Source of the DNA: Unio delphinus
Taxonomy: Eukaryota > Mollusca > Bivalvia > Unionida > Unionidae
Assembly: GCA_029339505.1 (NCBI GenBank)
Contig: JAQISU010000096.1
Span: 1,416,501-1,480,500 of the forward strand
Length of the DNA: 64,000 nucleotides
Direction: 5' to 3'
Part shown: positions 1 to 15,452 of the stretch, piece by piece
How the letters are laid out: each line of letters opens with the position of its first letter
Position numbering within the stretch: position 1 is the stretch's first letter
Made by a program: the position numbers and the translations under genes
The notes under the pieces: model-generated
The model's database searches: none
Seen by the model: the letters and a program-made list of their open reading frames with translations, nothing else
Told to the model about the DNA's origin: nothing

Positions 1-1137
1 TATACCAGACCGCAGGCAAGATCTTTGGCTATTATCACTAAATACATTCGATTGACGCTGTGATCCATGTAGACCGGTTTTCAAATTGGTGTGTACGGTA
101 CGTACAGTAAGCAATATAAGTCCAAATTCCGGAGGACCAGTCACAGGTATTACGAACGAATCCGATATACGCTGCATCTACTTCCAGAGAGAGAGGATTT
201 GTGTATTAATGGGATACTGCCTAACTGCGTGGGGAGAAGGGCCAACGATTTACATCCGATTTGATCCACTCAAGTGTCACTCATACAATGTTCTGCTCAG
301 TCAGTAGATTTTCTATATCGGTACTATGATTTTTTCTTGGAGTAGCTTCTTGTAACATCCCTTGGGATTTTATTGTGTCTCTTTATTTTTTGTTCATACT
401 TCCATTTTCAAGCCTGGAGATATATTTTGGGAACTGAATACAGGAATATTCTGTGGAAATATGTGCCGCTTGCATATATAGTATTCAAATTATTCACTTT
501 GGCAGTATACCAATTTTTAATTGAGTGAGAGAAATGGTGAAATATTTTGGTGGTTTTTATATATATATATATATATCTCAATCACGCTAGCCCAGTAGGA
601 GGGACATTTTCTTTTTTTTTAAACATGCACCATTGATATTCATTCCAACCGGTGTGAAGCTTCAATTATTGGCATAACCGATCGTTTCAGCGACAGCGAT
701 CGTTATACGCCAACGTGAAGAATATATGCCTCAACTGAATAATTAATTCACAAATTCTTGGATAGATGTAAATCAGCGCGGATCGCATTTAGTCCGTGTA
801 GATGTTGCATATCTCTGTGTTTCCAGGAAGTGAATTTTAAATCTGTGTTACTTTTACTATATGGAATATCTAAAATATTTTTCAGACAGCCTCAGTTGTC
901 TTGATGTTGGATAAATATTTTAAACATATTTATTTTTAATATAAAAAAAAAAGTACGTAAGATGTGAAGATGCTATCAACGTGTCCTGATTCTGACACCG
1001 GTAGTCGGCGTCAGCGTCGGCGTTATTCCGACATTTTATAAAAACATGTACAATGCAGTGTCGTGTTACTGTACTGACCAGTCTGCTACTAATAGAACGG
1101 CCTTTTGGCCAGGGAGAAAAGAAGTAAGTTAATGTAT
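1..1137. other. No gene seen
   Basis: AT-rich unique DNA with a short TA run near 558-577. Short open frames here have no domain character. Confidence 0.6.
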
Positions 1138-3964
<2,827 letters not shown>

Positions 3965-4098
3965 CTTTCTATGATTACTTTTTCTATGATTACTCTTTAT
4001 ATGATTACTCCTTTTATGATTACTCTTTCGATTATTACTCACTCTTTCTATGATTACTCACTCTTTCTATGATTACTCTTTCTATGATTACCTCTTTA
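3965..4098. repeat. Degenerate minisatellite of about 15 bp
   Basis: The word tttctatgattact recurs about eight times with variable spacing (cactc, ttt, cctt insertions). Confidence 0.85.
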
Positions 4099-5605
4099 GA
4101 GCGACACCAACCATCCTCCCCGCAATTTGTAACATCCCAACAAGTCTTGCGATTTTCAACTCTGTAAAAGAACCTACACTGAACAATATCTGAAGTAAAT
4201 TATGCATAATGTGGTGAAATTGTATTACTTTTATTAAATAGTAAACGAACCAGGAACAAACCGATTTCCATCCAAATGGCAATGATAATTTCCATAAACA
4301 CACCAAAGCAGAACTATCAGAAAATGGACAGCTACTCAAACACACTGTAGGAAAATACTCAAACCCGGTCAGCGCAGATATATTTATTTATTCACTAGAA
4401 CTGTCACCTTGCGCATGCATACGACATGCAATCATGCATTTCTGAAACCATATATAACTGACGAAAGACAAACACGTTGAGATAAAGTATGGCTGTCTTT
4501 TCTATCCAATATTTACCCTAATGTCATTGATATGAAACTGTTTATTGCTACATTTTTGTCTTACGAGTCTCGTTCGTGCAAAAGCTCCTGTGGTACCGTG
4601 TGATCTATCCCAAACTTAGAGATCTCTCGGAGCCACGCGAAGGCCTGGCAGGACGAGGCTATTGCATCTCTTAGCTCTGTATGGCCATTTTCACGCTCCT
4701 AACTCAAGAAGTAAAATGTATTTTAAAAAAATCGGGTGTAATCTTGTTTTATTTATTTATATATTTTTTTTAAATAGTTCACTTTCAGAAGAAGAAAAAA
4801 AAATAGTGACTACACTGAAAATTCGTTTATACATTTTAAGATCAGGCAAATTTACTTTCACTTGCTCTATTTCAAGTTAATTTTCTGCGAATACAGGAGC
4901 ACCCATTTCCGTAATTAGCCGAATTCCACCTTATCATCTAAGAAAATTGGGATCATCACACAGTGATTATCTCAGACTTAGTCAACGTCAGTTCGATACG
5001 GTAAACAAAACTGCCTCATAACAACAAAGAATCGCACGCCTTGCGATACGGTGTTCACCAACAACGTTGTAGAGAAAATAAAAATGTCAGATACGGATGA
5101 AAAACAATCGGCATGCATTGATGACTCTTTTACCATATATGTGTGCTCAGTGCAAACAAAAAAAAAGTCCGCGTTTGAAGTGGATCAACCCATTCTGAAG
5201 TTTTATTAAGACACTAGAGATCCTGGCAGAGAAGAAAGTGTCAGACGCAAAGCCTTCTTGAACAATCATGGAACTAACTTAACACCCAACAGTTTCATTT
5301 AAATCTGCAAAACTCGTAATTCCACAAGTAAACGTCTCCAAAATGATATACTAGTAAATCGCGTGTAAACTGCGCATAATGTGATTGAAACGTGGGGAAA
5401 TATGCAGACCAATAAAGAAAAAAATGACTAACATATTTTTTGTCTTTATGGTGATAGTTATCTATATCCATCTTGGTATTAACCTTCCATATGGAAAAAC
5501 ATAACACGAGAAAGTAATCTTTTGTCCAATCCGGAATGTAAGTAATAATATAGCAAACCACGATTACTGAGATCACTTTAATCTCAATGCAGCTAACAGC
5601 ACCGC
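4099..5605. other. No gene seen
   Basis: AT-rich unique DNA with chance frames up to 117 codons; the longest (5295-5648, minus) runs into the 53-bp array. Confidence 0.6.
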
Positions 5606-5830
5606 AGATTACCCGAATCTGAATGCGACTAATGAAACAGCAGACCAAGATAATCGTTAGATCACGCGAATCTGAATGCGACTAATGAAACAGCAGACCA
5701 AGATAATCGTTAGATCACGCGAATCTGAATGCGACTAATGAAACAGCAGACCAAGATTACTGTTAGATCACACGAATCTTAATGTGACTAATGAAGCAGC
5801 AGACCAAGATTACCGTTAGATCACCCGAGT
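5606..5830. repeat. 53-bp tandem repeat, about 4.2 copies
   Basis: Copies start at 5606, 5659, 5712, 5765 and 5818 (partial). The core is ctgaatgcgactaatgaaac followed by agcagaccaagat. The spacing is exactly 53 bp each time. The array ends about 35 bp before a SINE-B copy. Confidence 0.95.
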
Positions 5831-5864
5831 TTGAATCATCTGTACTTACGATTAGTTTAGTGGA

Positions 5865-6095
5865 TTTAACATCATTTTCAGCACATGCTAGGCTATACAT
5901 GGCGGCCAGTATATTTCATGAAGAAAGAACGATGAGAAAACATCGTGAATAATCACCAGCCCACGGGAAGCTACTGGTAAGCTCTTTCGCATACCAACGT
6001 TTGCTTAGCTGAGATTGAACCCACGCGGACAGATGTGAGTTGTCAATGATTTTAAAAGGCGAGTGCCTTAGAGCACTCGGCCGCCCGATACCTCT
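5865..6095 (-). mobile_element. tRNA-derived SINE, family B
   Basis: On the minus strand the head reads ggcggccgagtgctctaagg, the A-box style of Leu/Ser tRNAs, with a B-box region gtgggttcaatctcagc. The body has agcttcccgtgggctggtg, tactggccgccatgtatagc and catgtgctgaaaatg. Confidence 0.7.
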
Positions 6096-9000
6096 CCGTT
6101 AAAATGACGATGATGCAGATGGCGATTAAACCTAAAAATGCACAAATAATTGCTATAGTAAGAGAGACACTAAAGTTTCAAGGTCATTAAAGAAACTAGT
6201 ATACATAAATGACATCAGAATCAATAAAACCTCAACTTTGAGATCAAACATCATCTTTAAAACATGAGAGTGGATAAAGAATGTGGCTGTTAACGGGGCG
6301 AATATTGACAAATTAATCGCAGTTCCTGTGGTTTACAGTAACTTATATACCCTTTTGTATATTTAGAAAATGTAAAAGATGAAACCCTACTGTATTTGTT
6401 TAACGTCAGCACTTGATAAAGAAATGACAAGTAATTAATATATATTTTCACAACCACAAGATTAGTGGAGTGCCATGCATAGGAACAACATATGTTTTTG
6501 TCGTCGACGGTTACGTCTGTCAGTAGTCTTGCTTGATCTAGCATGCATTTGCACAACACTTCATCGATGTTGTTTTATTGTATATTGTTTTAGATCAATT
6601 AGATCTGTTCAGTGGCAACCGGCTCTCCATCACTAACATATTTTTTTTTAATCTGAAGGTCAAAGTCACGTGTCGTTTTATGTCTTCATCTTTGTTGTAT
6701 CATATGAACAGAAACAAAAATTATTGATTGCCCAAAGAATAAAGCTGATGTCAAAATGTTTTTATGGGCTTTTCTAAAGCAGTATTAGGTTAAAGTTGAA
6801 GCAGGTTCTCATTATTTCTCACATCTGTTGACAAAGCGATCATTGTTGAAACAAAAGGGAGTGTAATAATATTTTTTTGAAACATAAGGCAAAATAAAAG
6901 TGCAAGTGATGTTGTTGTACCTGGGCTACGGTCAATTTAAGACAAATAGTACTAAATTCCAGCGGACGACAATGGTCAGCGGGGTCCACCGTCCTTACAG
7001 TTTGTAAATCATAGGGGCCTTCTTGAGCAATTTTCCTAGGTCCTGCAAATCATGTTAGTGGCCCTCTGTTGTAACAATACATGTATTGTCCATTTTTAAA
7101 AACACTGCAGATGATATACTAGATGCAAAAGGGCTCCATTTAATTGCGTTGCAAAAGATTTTGTCGGTATAGCTTGCTGCCATAACTCCTTGTATTGACC
7201 GTACTGTAATCAGGGCATCTAAAAAAAAACAATGGGCGTTAAAAAAAAAGTTGCTTTGAAGAACACAATTTAAACTATCCCTTAGGGCAATTAATACAAC
7301 TTGTGCTCGGAAGAAATTCTAGATCAGATAGTCAGCGATTTTGCTAAAGGGTAAGCAACTTTGTTTTAGAACAACCACGAAAAGGTGAACCTTTTACAGT
7401 GGGATCGGTTTTAAACGAATATTTTATCGAATTCTTTAATGCTGATGTTTAATGACGGGAAAACTTTGATGTGTGCAAAAAAATTGCATGTTACGTGATA
7501 GTGTTTTAAGTCAATAAATCTTAACATAAATACTGATTACATGTTCTTGATTTTAAAGGATATGTTTAGCGTTAGCTGCATCGAATGCACGTTGACTTAT
7601 ACATTAATGTGGATGTACATTGTGATCATACACGTTTGTCTTACACATTTTGTTGTGTTCAAACGATTGCCGGGGCACTAAGGGTGACATTCAAATAAGA
7701 AGATTTTTAGTTATTTACGAATGCTCCAGAAAACGAATCAGCCCCCCACCACCACTGCCACCGTCCCCAATACTGTACTGAAAAACCTGGTCTGATATTG
7801 ATGGACGTCTTAAGGTGCATTATCACATCTTAATAGAATCGTGCAATTGATGGAGACGTCTTTCCGCAACAAAAACATCTACGTTGTAGACACTAACTTG
7901 TAAAACCACATGGAGTACACAACCCTACCTCCGTTCACCAGTCTAAATGTAATGTCTTAGTTAATTTCACACGTGATGAGTATTTAAAAAATGGCGGATA
8001 ATATTTGTTGAGTGTAGTCACCTTACCAAAGCAATGCAAATTTTCAAATGATCGAATGAGTGAAAAATGAATCTTTATCTGAAGAAGCAGTTTTGAAAAT
8101 AGCCTTGAAATTTAAAATGGTGATTGGAAGTAAGGGTTGTTTTTCCACGTGGACTTATAAGTTGTTAAACGTTGAATTTGTTTTTGGAAATATTCTGTAT
8201 ATATTATATAAAGGCCCCATATAAAATCCTTATTAGCAGACCATAACTCGGGAACAGCGACAAATACTGGTAAGTGTCTAAAACGTAGACCTTGTGATGC
8301 GGAGAAGTCTGTCTCCGTCAATAGCTTGATTTTATGAAGAGGTAATATCAGACCCAAAATGTCTGACCGTATCGGAACAGGTTTGGGGGCTGATTTATCG
8401 GGCCTAGACAAAACCCTGTACGATCGTTATTAGTACGTGATTAGTAACCTTTATGAGCACTTTTCAACCGCAACTACCAAACAATCACCCGGAGCACGAG
8501 TCGTCTCGCACTGGTCACTAAACAATTACTTACTATTACGATGCTTGCCCGAGCGGGAAGACATATAATGTAACACCACGACTGGGATTTCTTGTCTGGG
8601 TCCAGAACCACAAATTAGATTGTTTTTCTCCCCCAATATTTTCTTTTAAAGTAAAAAGAACTCTTTACTAGTGTTCACGTCCCAATGTTTACATGCGGCG
8701 CATGAATACAAAAATGTTAATGAGGGGTGTGGTGTGACCGTTGCATTCGAAGTACAGTTTATACGCGTGCACAAAAAAACATAATAACAACATAAAACGT
8801 CGCATAATAATGAGGTATTATCACATTTGATATATGGATGTTATATGAAATTGACAATAAATAATTAATTTTTATTACAAGAAACTGTTTCATTTTCATC
8901 AGTTCCAATTTTGAAAAGTTAACCTGTTAAATAATGAAACGATACTGGTTATTCTACTGTAGTTATACTTAGTACTTAACATAAGCTGGAAAGAAGAGTA

Positions 9001-9699
9001 ACATGTTGCATTAGATTATTCATGGGTAATTAGTTATCTGTGTCAATCTCCTATATAACTCTCCTTTTCTTTTGAGGAGCTGAAACTGTTTGTAAGATAA
9101 CTGTGTTGTCCTTAATATTGATTGCAAAATTACCCCTGTGTATAAAAGACTCTCCAAAGACGGATCCTAGCGGATAACCATGTGCTAAACTTGCAAGTTC
9201 ACGGATTCTTTGAAAAAAAAATTTTCTGTCTTGGAAATATGGCAAGTGATACAGTGAAATTTGCTAATGGATTATTGTTTTGACTGATACATGATTCCTT
9301 CTGGCAAGTAAGTGTATTATTTGTCATTAAATATTGTAGGTATATTTTTTATTCAGCTGGGGCACGATGGAGATTTTTTTAACAAAATTAGAATAAAGCA
9401 TGTTTTACATAACACCTTTCTGGCTGTTACTAAGTGTTCCGCAGTTGTTAAGAGAGTTGGTAGGCTATGAAGTGTATAGGTCTATAGTCTATGTGCATGG
9501 ATCAGCGTTTTCTGTCATAGTTCATTTCACACAGCATTGAGAATTTAATCCTATCTGTATCACAGTGTTCAGGTCAGCGTCATTCAATGTAGCTATGACT
9601 TTATAATTTATTTCACGCATAGTATTTAAAACTAGTTAGGTTGCTTTAGCTACATTTAAAGACGCTGACCTGAAAATGTACTAAGCTAGGCTTGAATAT
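6096..9699. other. Mostly unassigned DNA
   Basis: Unique AT-rich DNA. A 99-codon minus-strand frame at 8112-8411 reads like protein in part (VPIRSDILGLILPLHKIKLL) but I cannot place it; it may be a repeat remnant. A short protein-like frame at 9051-9266 is listed separately. Confidence 0.5.
9051..9266 (-). other. Short protein-like frame, possible exon or element remnant
   Basis: About 70 codons from after an upstream TAG to a TAG stop, ending in a basic SAPQKKRRVI tail. The composition is unlike the AT-rich chance frames around it (FFFQRIRELASL, YPLGSVFGESF). There is no ATG start; a ttag acceptor precedes it. No family recognised. Confidence 0.2.
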
Positions 9700-9707
9700 A
9701 TAGGATA

Positions 9708-9865
9708 CAGCGCCGGATTAAGCACCGTGGAGGCCCATAGGCAGTCAAACTTTTGGGGCCCCAGACTCACGGTCACGGTCTCATGGGGGCCCATGATGGG
9801 GCCCATAAAAGTCGCGGGGCCCATAGGCAGTTGCCTACTCTGCCTAATGGGGTAATCCGGGACTG
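9708..9865. mobile_element. hAT-type MITE, 158 bp, with perfect 8-bp TSD
   Basis: The element starts cagcgccggattaag and ends ggtaatccgggactg, so the ends form terminal inverted repeats with two or three mismatches. It is flanked by perfect 8-bp direct repeats ataggata at 9700-9707 and 9866-9873. An 8-bp duplication and CAG...CTG ends are hallmarks of hAT transposons. The GC-rich interior has several ggggcccata-like words and no coding capacity, so it would depend on a transposase in trans. Confidence 0.85.
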
Positions 9866-9873
9866 ATAGGATA

Positions 9874-11280
9874 AAACTGACCCTGATGTGTGGAACAAAC
9901 TAGCATAATACCAAAAAGCTCCAATGTGTGCGTGTGAGTCTTTGTCTCTCTCGCAGTGTTTTGGTACCGTGTGTTCTCAAATATGGGTTGTCCTTAAGTT
10001 ACTTTGTTTTTCTTATATATTTGTTGTTGTTGCTGTTGTTGTTGTTTGATTTTAGAACAACTAGGTCAGGCACAGCAGAAGACAACAAAGGTTTCTTTAA
10101 AAGTAGTTCTGAGCACGTGGACACCTTGACTGAGACGACTGTTCTGAGATGACGAGACTGAGATAGGAAAAGAAAGGTTAGCAAAACAGCTGGATTTCTC
10201 TGTCGCTTGGGTGAGAAAGTATCATCGCATTATGAACCGCGTCAGTTTTTTAAATCCTTCTTTTTCTTGTCTGATATAAATATATGATTAGAAGATGGAT
10301 GGTAGGTTCCAGTTTATATACTCGAGTTCGACTGCGTGGAAACCATAAAACAAGGGGTCGAAACAATCTTATGGCATCGTTGCATTCTGAATATGGGCTG
10401 CGATATGTATGGCGTAAACTGTTTCCCAAACAACGTCATAAGTATCACAGCTGCCTACACAAACCTTTTGACCCGGAGGTCAACCTCGCTTTGAAACAAA
10501 CGTCGTTTCTGCTGTTATTTAAGCAATGAATGTTGACTTAAAGTTCGATGCATGTACAATGACTGCGCCAGAAATCCTAGCTTAAATATAAAATATAGAA
10601 GTCTCTGTTTAGACCTTTTTTCCCCCCAGACTTAAAGACTAGAATACCCAAATGCGTCATTATCAATTTATTTTGCATAGTTTACTGCGTCTTGAAGTAT
10701 GACCCTCACAAAAGTTGGTACGGTATCAGTGTTCCTGTTATGTATTTCGGAAGTCACGCGTTACTGCAAACAAGAACTCGCTAATGTCGTGATTATTGCA
10801 TTAAAAATTTGCTTAATAGGTTATGAAATGAACAACGATCCTGTGGAAATTCAAGAAACTGAAACGACTAATGGTACATTTACGGTCAATACGGTCACCT
10901 CTAGATGAAGAGAAAACAAATGATGGCAATTGTTGAAAATAACAATTTCGTAATAATGTTAATTCCGCGTCCCAACGCAATTGATAACATGTTTATTCTA
11001 TAAGCCCTTCAGAGAATCGATGGCATACCCCTATTTTTCACTACATTATCGACATTAACTCTACGAATAATTAACTTCAGTTCTTTGAAATGATGCATGG
11101 TGGAGATAACACGCTTTATATGTAACCCCATTTCACCCAAAATAATATTTCGGCAGGCTTTACTTGATAGATGCATCTCTTGCTTCCCATTATAACGTTG
11201 TAAAGCAAATATTTGATGAAGATATGTGCTTGCAGTTTAAATTATATGCAAGTATATTTGTAAATATTCATTGTCTCGAC
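9874..11280. other. No gene seen
   Basis: AT-rich unique DNA with a GTT-type run at 10021-10048. Frames at 10284-10529 and 10699-10908 have no recognisable domain. Confidence 0.5.
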
Positions 11281-11338
11281 ACCCCCCCCCCAATATCACA
11301 CACACACACACACACACACAAACACGCACACGCACACA
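11281..11338. repeat. C run and AC microsatellite
   Basis: A run of ten C is followed by an AC array with aacacgcacacgc interruptions at its end. Confidence 0.9.
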
Positions 11339-11803
11339 TTTTTGCCTCGACGATTTTTTAAATTATATGTCAAAATCTTGTTTTCAACGTTGTAAGGATT
11401 AATGATGATTTGACCATCGTGCTATATGCTTGAAAACGAATGATAATGAACAACACAGTACTTCCTTTTTTGAGAGCTGTGCACAGTGCTTTCCGGTTGA
11501 CACCGTAATTGTTGGATCCCTCCTATCTGCTTCTTTCTTCATTTAGTAAATGTAAAGAAAGAAAAACACTGTCATCTTTTCCTTGTTATTACATTTTGTA
11601 ACTTACATGTTTCACAAACTTAGTTATTTTAACTTAATATGGTCTTGCGGACAGTTCACTTCTACACTAGAAGCTGGTCGGTATGCTTTTACGAAATTAC
11701 AGCAAATTGAAAGACAATATCAAACTTCACAAGAACCGGATTCTTATAAACCGATCCCTTCCAAGTAGACATTATTAGATTTCTAACTACAAGCAAGATT
11801 TAT

Positions 11804-11846
11804 TTACCCCCCCCCCCCGTCCTTCCCCCCCCCCAAAAAAAAAATA
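11804..11846. repeat. Poly-C / poly-A tract
   Basis: Two C-runs (tacccccccccccg and ttcccccccccc-like) precede an A-run. Low complexity. Confidence 0.9.
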
Positions 11847-11867
11847 TTTGAAGAACTTTGGTTTAGT

Positions 11868-11965
11868 GCAAAACTACGCACTTCCGAATATGACAATTTA
11901 AAAACGGAAGTGCTCCAATAAGCATCGGCATATTTACGTTTTGCAAAAACACAAGATCAAGTAGT
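11868..11965 (-). repeat. Dispersed repeat E, copy 1
   Basis: The order gcaaaactacgcac, tccgaatat, acggaagtg, tttacgttttgca is shared with 54405-54512 in the same orientation. On the minus strand both copies keep a similar peptide ending in RCVVL or KCVVL, which hints at an old coding segment of an element. Confidence 0.5.
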
Positions 11966-13598
11966 GAAAACGTTTTGGCAAGCTTATAGCATAATTCCAC
12001 TTTTTCTGCCGGCATTATCGGAGCTATAGGGAAAGATAACTCTGCGTTTATGTCACAAAAATGCAAACGTCAAGCCAGTCAAGCCTTTCCCGACTACGTA
12101 AGAATGAAAGTTACACATGATGGGTTCAAATCCTTTTTCCATGGTCATAAGTGACTAAATAATAATTGGTAATTTATAGTTATTCGCTCTAAAAGACTTT
12201 CTCGCGATACATCATAAATGTACCTAACATATTTACTGTATCACTTTTGTAACGGCATATATCAAATTGTTCTATAACATTGTCCGATTTAAATTTTAAA
12301 GCAAAGATACCGATCTGTCTCTCAGTAATGGCCTTAGCAAACGCGAGGCCAGATTTAGATCGTTTTGGACACCTGGATTTATGCGTGGTGCCCACTGTGA
12401 GCACGGCATTTGGAAATAAACTTTTAAGCAACTTGAAGTTTTTTTCTTCTTCCGTCGCTTTCAAATTACTTCCTCTCCATGTATATATTTTTAAAACTTA
12501 CTAACGCGCGAAGTCCTGTGAGCGCGGGGCCCGATTCTCTCTCCAATGCTGGTAAGAGCATGAGATGAATGCTTTTTGAAATTTTGAATATTTAACTTCG
12601 ATGGGTTTCAACAATGAAACCATCTAACGGAGATTCTTTTTTGTTGTTGGTTTATTCATGAAGAAAAAGATAAAGCCTCTAATAAAGTCATTAAAAAAAG
12701 AATGGGAACTCAAAATAGATGTGTCACGTTTAATAGTTATGCAACGTGCGAAATGGCAGTTCACCTGAAATAAAATATACTGCTTTAGAAAGGACATTGC
12801 TCATAATGAACCCTTTAGAATATTGGAAAGCAAAGTATGTATTTTTTTGTTTATATAGGAAACGCCCATAACTGTTTACCGTTAACAGCGGACTTTTGTC
12901 TCAGTAATGCATTGTGTTTCTTATGTACTTGCTGTACATGTATCGAATTTATTTTGCAAACATTCAGGTGTGGCAATGAAGGTGTTGCACAATTGAACAA
13001 TAAACTATGATTTCATATGGGTTTCCTCTTCTAAAACATGGAAAAGTAGAATTTATTATTGTCCACCATGTTATGAAGGCCTAGATTTAAGAGAAATATT
13101 ATCCTTACGTATTTGTACGCTTCATTTTTACTAGAAAATAGTCTGCTTGAAGAGAAGCTTAAAAATACTCAAAATTACAACTTTATCTTTCGATCCTTTT
13201 CATTCCAGTTGTCCTTTTATTGTAGCAGCTTACAGCTTACCTTTTTTTTTCACCGGTAATTGAAAGTTGTCTCGACGAACCTTGCAAATGATCTAAAGAA
13301 CGAGTTTTAAAGATGAATGAAGTATTAAAATAGATAGTATATTTCGAGGGCATGTTCTAATTGAAGATACATTATGTCAGTTTGTGCAAATTTGTTTTAT
13401 TCGATTTGATTTTCATAAGAAAATTATTATTTTATAAATATATTTTTCTCACATTGTGCACGTTGCACTCATTGTCCCTAGATTATATTTTATTGTAAGG
13501 TGCCCGCAGGATGGTCTTCCCGATTCAATTGTAAAACCTATTTTGGGGATAATAAAAAAAAAATCTAAATATTTTTAGAAAGCAACTTGTATAAGATA

Positions 13599-13601
<3 letters not shown>
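11966..13601. other. No gene confirmed
   Basis: Unique DNA. A 91-codon minus-strand frame (12189-12464) overlaps a 74-codon plus-strand frame, and neither has a known motif. Confidence 0.5.

Positions 13602-13687
<86 letters not shown>
13602..13687. repeat. AT microsatellite
   Basis: Uninterrupted AT dinucleotides. Confidence 0.97.
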
Positions 13688-13691
<4 letters not shown>

Positions 13692-13842
13692 GTCTTCGTT
13701 TAGAATTCTAATAATAGACTTTTCAAAAATGTTATTCGCTTCCAATAAGATATAAAGATAATTTAATGCATTCTTGAACTGTCGAACTGTCTACTTAGTT
13801 TTCTCTATCTTGACATATTTATTTATTGCTTTATTTTTTTTA

Positions 13843-13845
13843 AAT

Positions 13846-13892
<47 letters not shown>
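13843..13892. repeat. ATTT microsatellite
   Basis: About 12 ATTT units; a plus-strand frame over it (13774-13974) is an artefact. Confidence 0.95.
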
Positions 13893-14019
13893 TGTGCGGA
13901 TTTTAAGGCTGAGGAATCTCTATCTATTTATTATGAGTAATCCAATGGGTCGTCGAAGTTTCATAACCCCTTGAAACAAAGTAGCATGTCTTCTGTGAGA
14001 ATTACAGTTATGATTCATG

Positions 14020-14240
14020 TAGTAAATGGCGCTCGCCTCTACCGATCACTGTCATCTCACCTCTGTGGGTTCGAGTCCCAGGCTCATCCAGTGTGGCTAT
14101 GTGAAGCTATCCAATAGCTTACGTGAGTAAGTAGTTTTTCCAAGAGGTTTTCCCAGGTTCTTCCTTCACTAGATATACTGGCTGCCATGTTTAACCTATC
14201 ATGTGCTGAAAAATGGCGTTAAGCCCACAAACCACACCAT
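14020..14240 (+). mobile_element. tRNA-derived SINE, family B
   Basis: The head includes ggcgctcgcctctaccgatc and a B box in gggttcgagtcccaggctc. The body includes tccaagaggttttcccagg, tactggctgccatgtttaac and the 3' signature tgctgaaaaatggcgttaag. Confidence 0.75.
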
Positions 14241-14857
14241 TATCATCGTGAATGATAACCCGGAGTATTTGTGTGATGAATGTCATTTACTAATATTGCA
14301 GGCCCTAACTATAATCGAACAGATTGATTTGTAATCAATCACGAAGTACACACTTCGTAATTTAACGCATTTTATGCTGGTCCATTATAGTGTACGCAAA
14401 ATATTTACGAATGTTTCAAACGGGATGTATGGATTCAGAATAGGATATTTCTCACATGGGAATTTGTTTTAATGCGTTAAGCTGCGTGATTGCATGTTTA
14501 GCTACAGATAAAATACAATTTAAAAGGAAATGGAAAACCGGAAAGCTCCGTTACGGCAAGAAGTCTTGTGTTTTATGGCTTGCCTGAGCGAAGAGGTGGG
14601 AAACTGAGTGACACAGAACTTCTGATAAGGGATTACATAAGCTAGAAACTTGATATGAATGGATCAGGCTTTTTAATTGATGGGACATTGATTAAAGTCT
14701 AAGTAAACATCAGTACTAGGCGTTCGTGCAACTCACGCACTGCATGGATAAAGAACATGAGTTGGATAATTAGCGTTAGATGATAAAAAGAAACTTAGGT
14801 TAAATGATTCAAAAAGAACGATACAAGATGCAAGGGCAGGAAAAGAACAAAAGTAAG

Positions 14858-14935
14858 GAGAGTAAGGAAACTACTGATAAAACGAATGCACTGAAAACAA
14901 CGAGAGTAAGGAAACTGTTGATAACACTGATGCAC
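14858..14935. repeat. About 43-bp tandem duplication
   Basis: gagagtaaggaaact...ctgataa...atgcact occurs twice with scattered changes. Confidence 0.75.
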
Positions 14936-15056
14936 TTCATCTATTGGACCTAACATGTTCATTTCTCAAGAGTCGGACGTTAACGGTCAACGCCTTATCC
15001 GTTCATTATACAGTTGCTCAAGAGGTGATTTTGCATATCTTACTAAGCATAAACTA

Positions 15057-15235
15057 ACTCACTTATAAGTCGAATCCAACAACTGCAACTGCACAGACCC
15101 GGATATGATGTCGCATGATGCGCTGGCATGTCTGAGATTTGTAGTTTCTTAGGAGTAATCAAGAGAACAACAACACAGAGTTTAACATGTAGGCGCATTA
15201 TGCAACGAGGGCTCAGAATCTGTGTTGTTTTTTTG
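15057..15235 (-). repeat. Dispersed repeat D, copy 1
   Basis: On the minus strand it shares a cattatg or catcatgcg word, a gttctcttgattactcc-like word, and gggtctgtgcagttgcagtt with copies near 28355, 41450 and 43235. No protein or tRNA-like part is seen. Likely a fragment of an unclassified interspersed element. Confidence 0.55.
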
Positions 15236-15324
15236 TTTTTTTTGCAGTTGACTTGACTTATAAGCAAGTATATACGGTAATTCGTAACAAGAAATAATAC
15301 ATAGACGATGAAGACACGAAAAAC

Positions 15325-15452
15325 GTTGTCCTCTCGAACACTCAGCAAAGCGTTGTTCTCTCCAACACTCAGCAAAGCGTTGTTCTCTCCAACACTCAGC
15401 AAAGCGTTGTCCTCTCCACTCAGCAAAGCGTTGTCCTCTCTAACACTCAGCA
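15325..15452. repeat. 27-bp minisatellite, about 5 copies
   Basis: The unit contains aacactcagcaaagcgttgt with a ctct stretch. A 127-codon minus-strand frame begins here with a nine-residue repeat (NALLSVGEN) but runs into unrelated sequence and is not taken as a gene. Confidence 0.85.

Noticed and set aside
8112..8411. Protein-like 99-codon minus-strand frame
   Set aside because: Partly protein-like but no family recognised and no exon boundaries; kept only as a note.
12189..12464. 91-codon minus-strand frame
   Set aside because: Overlaps an open plus-strand frame of similar length; no motif.
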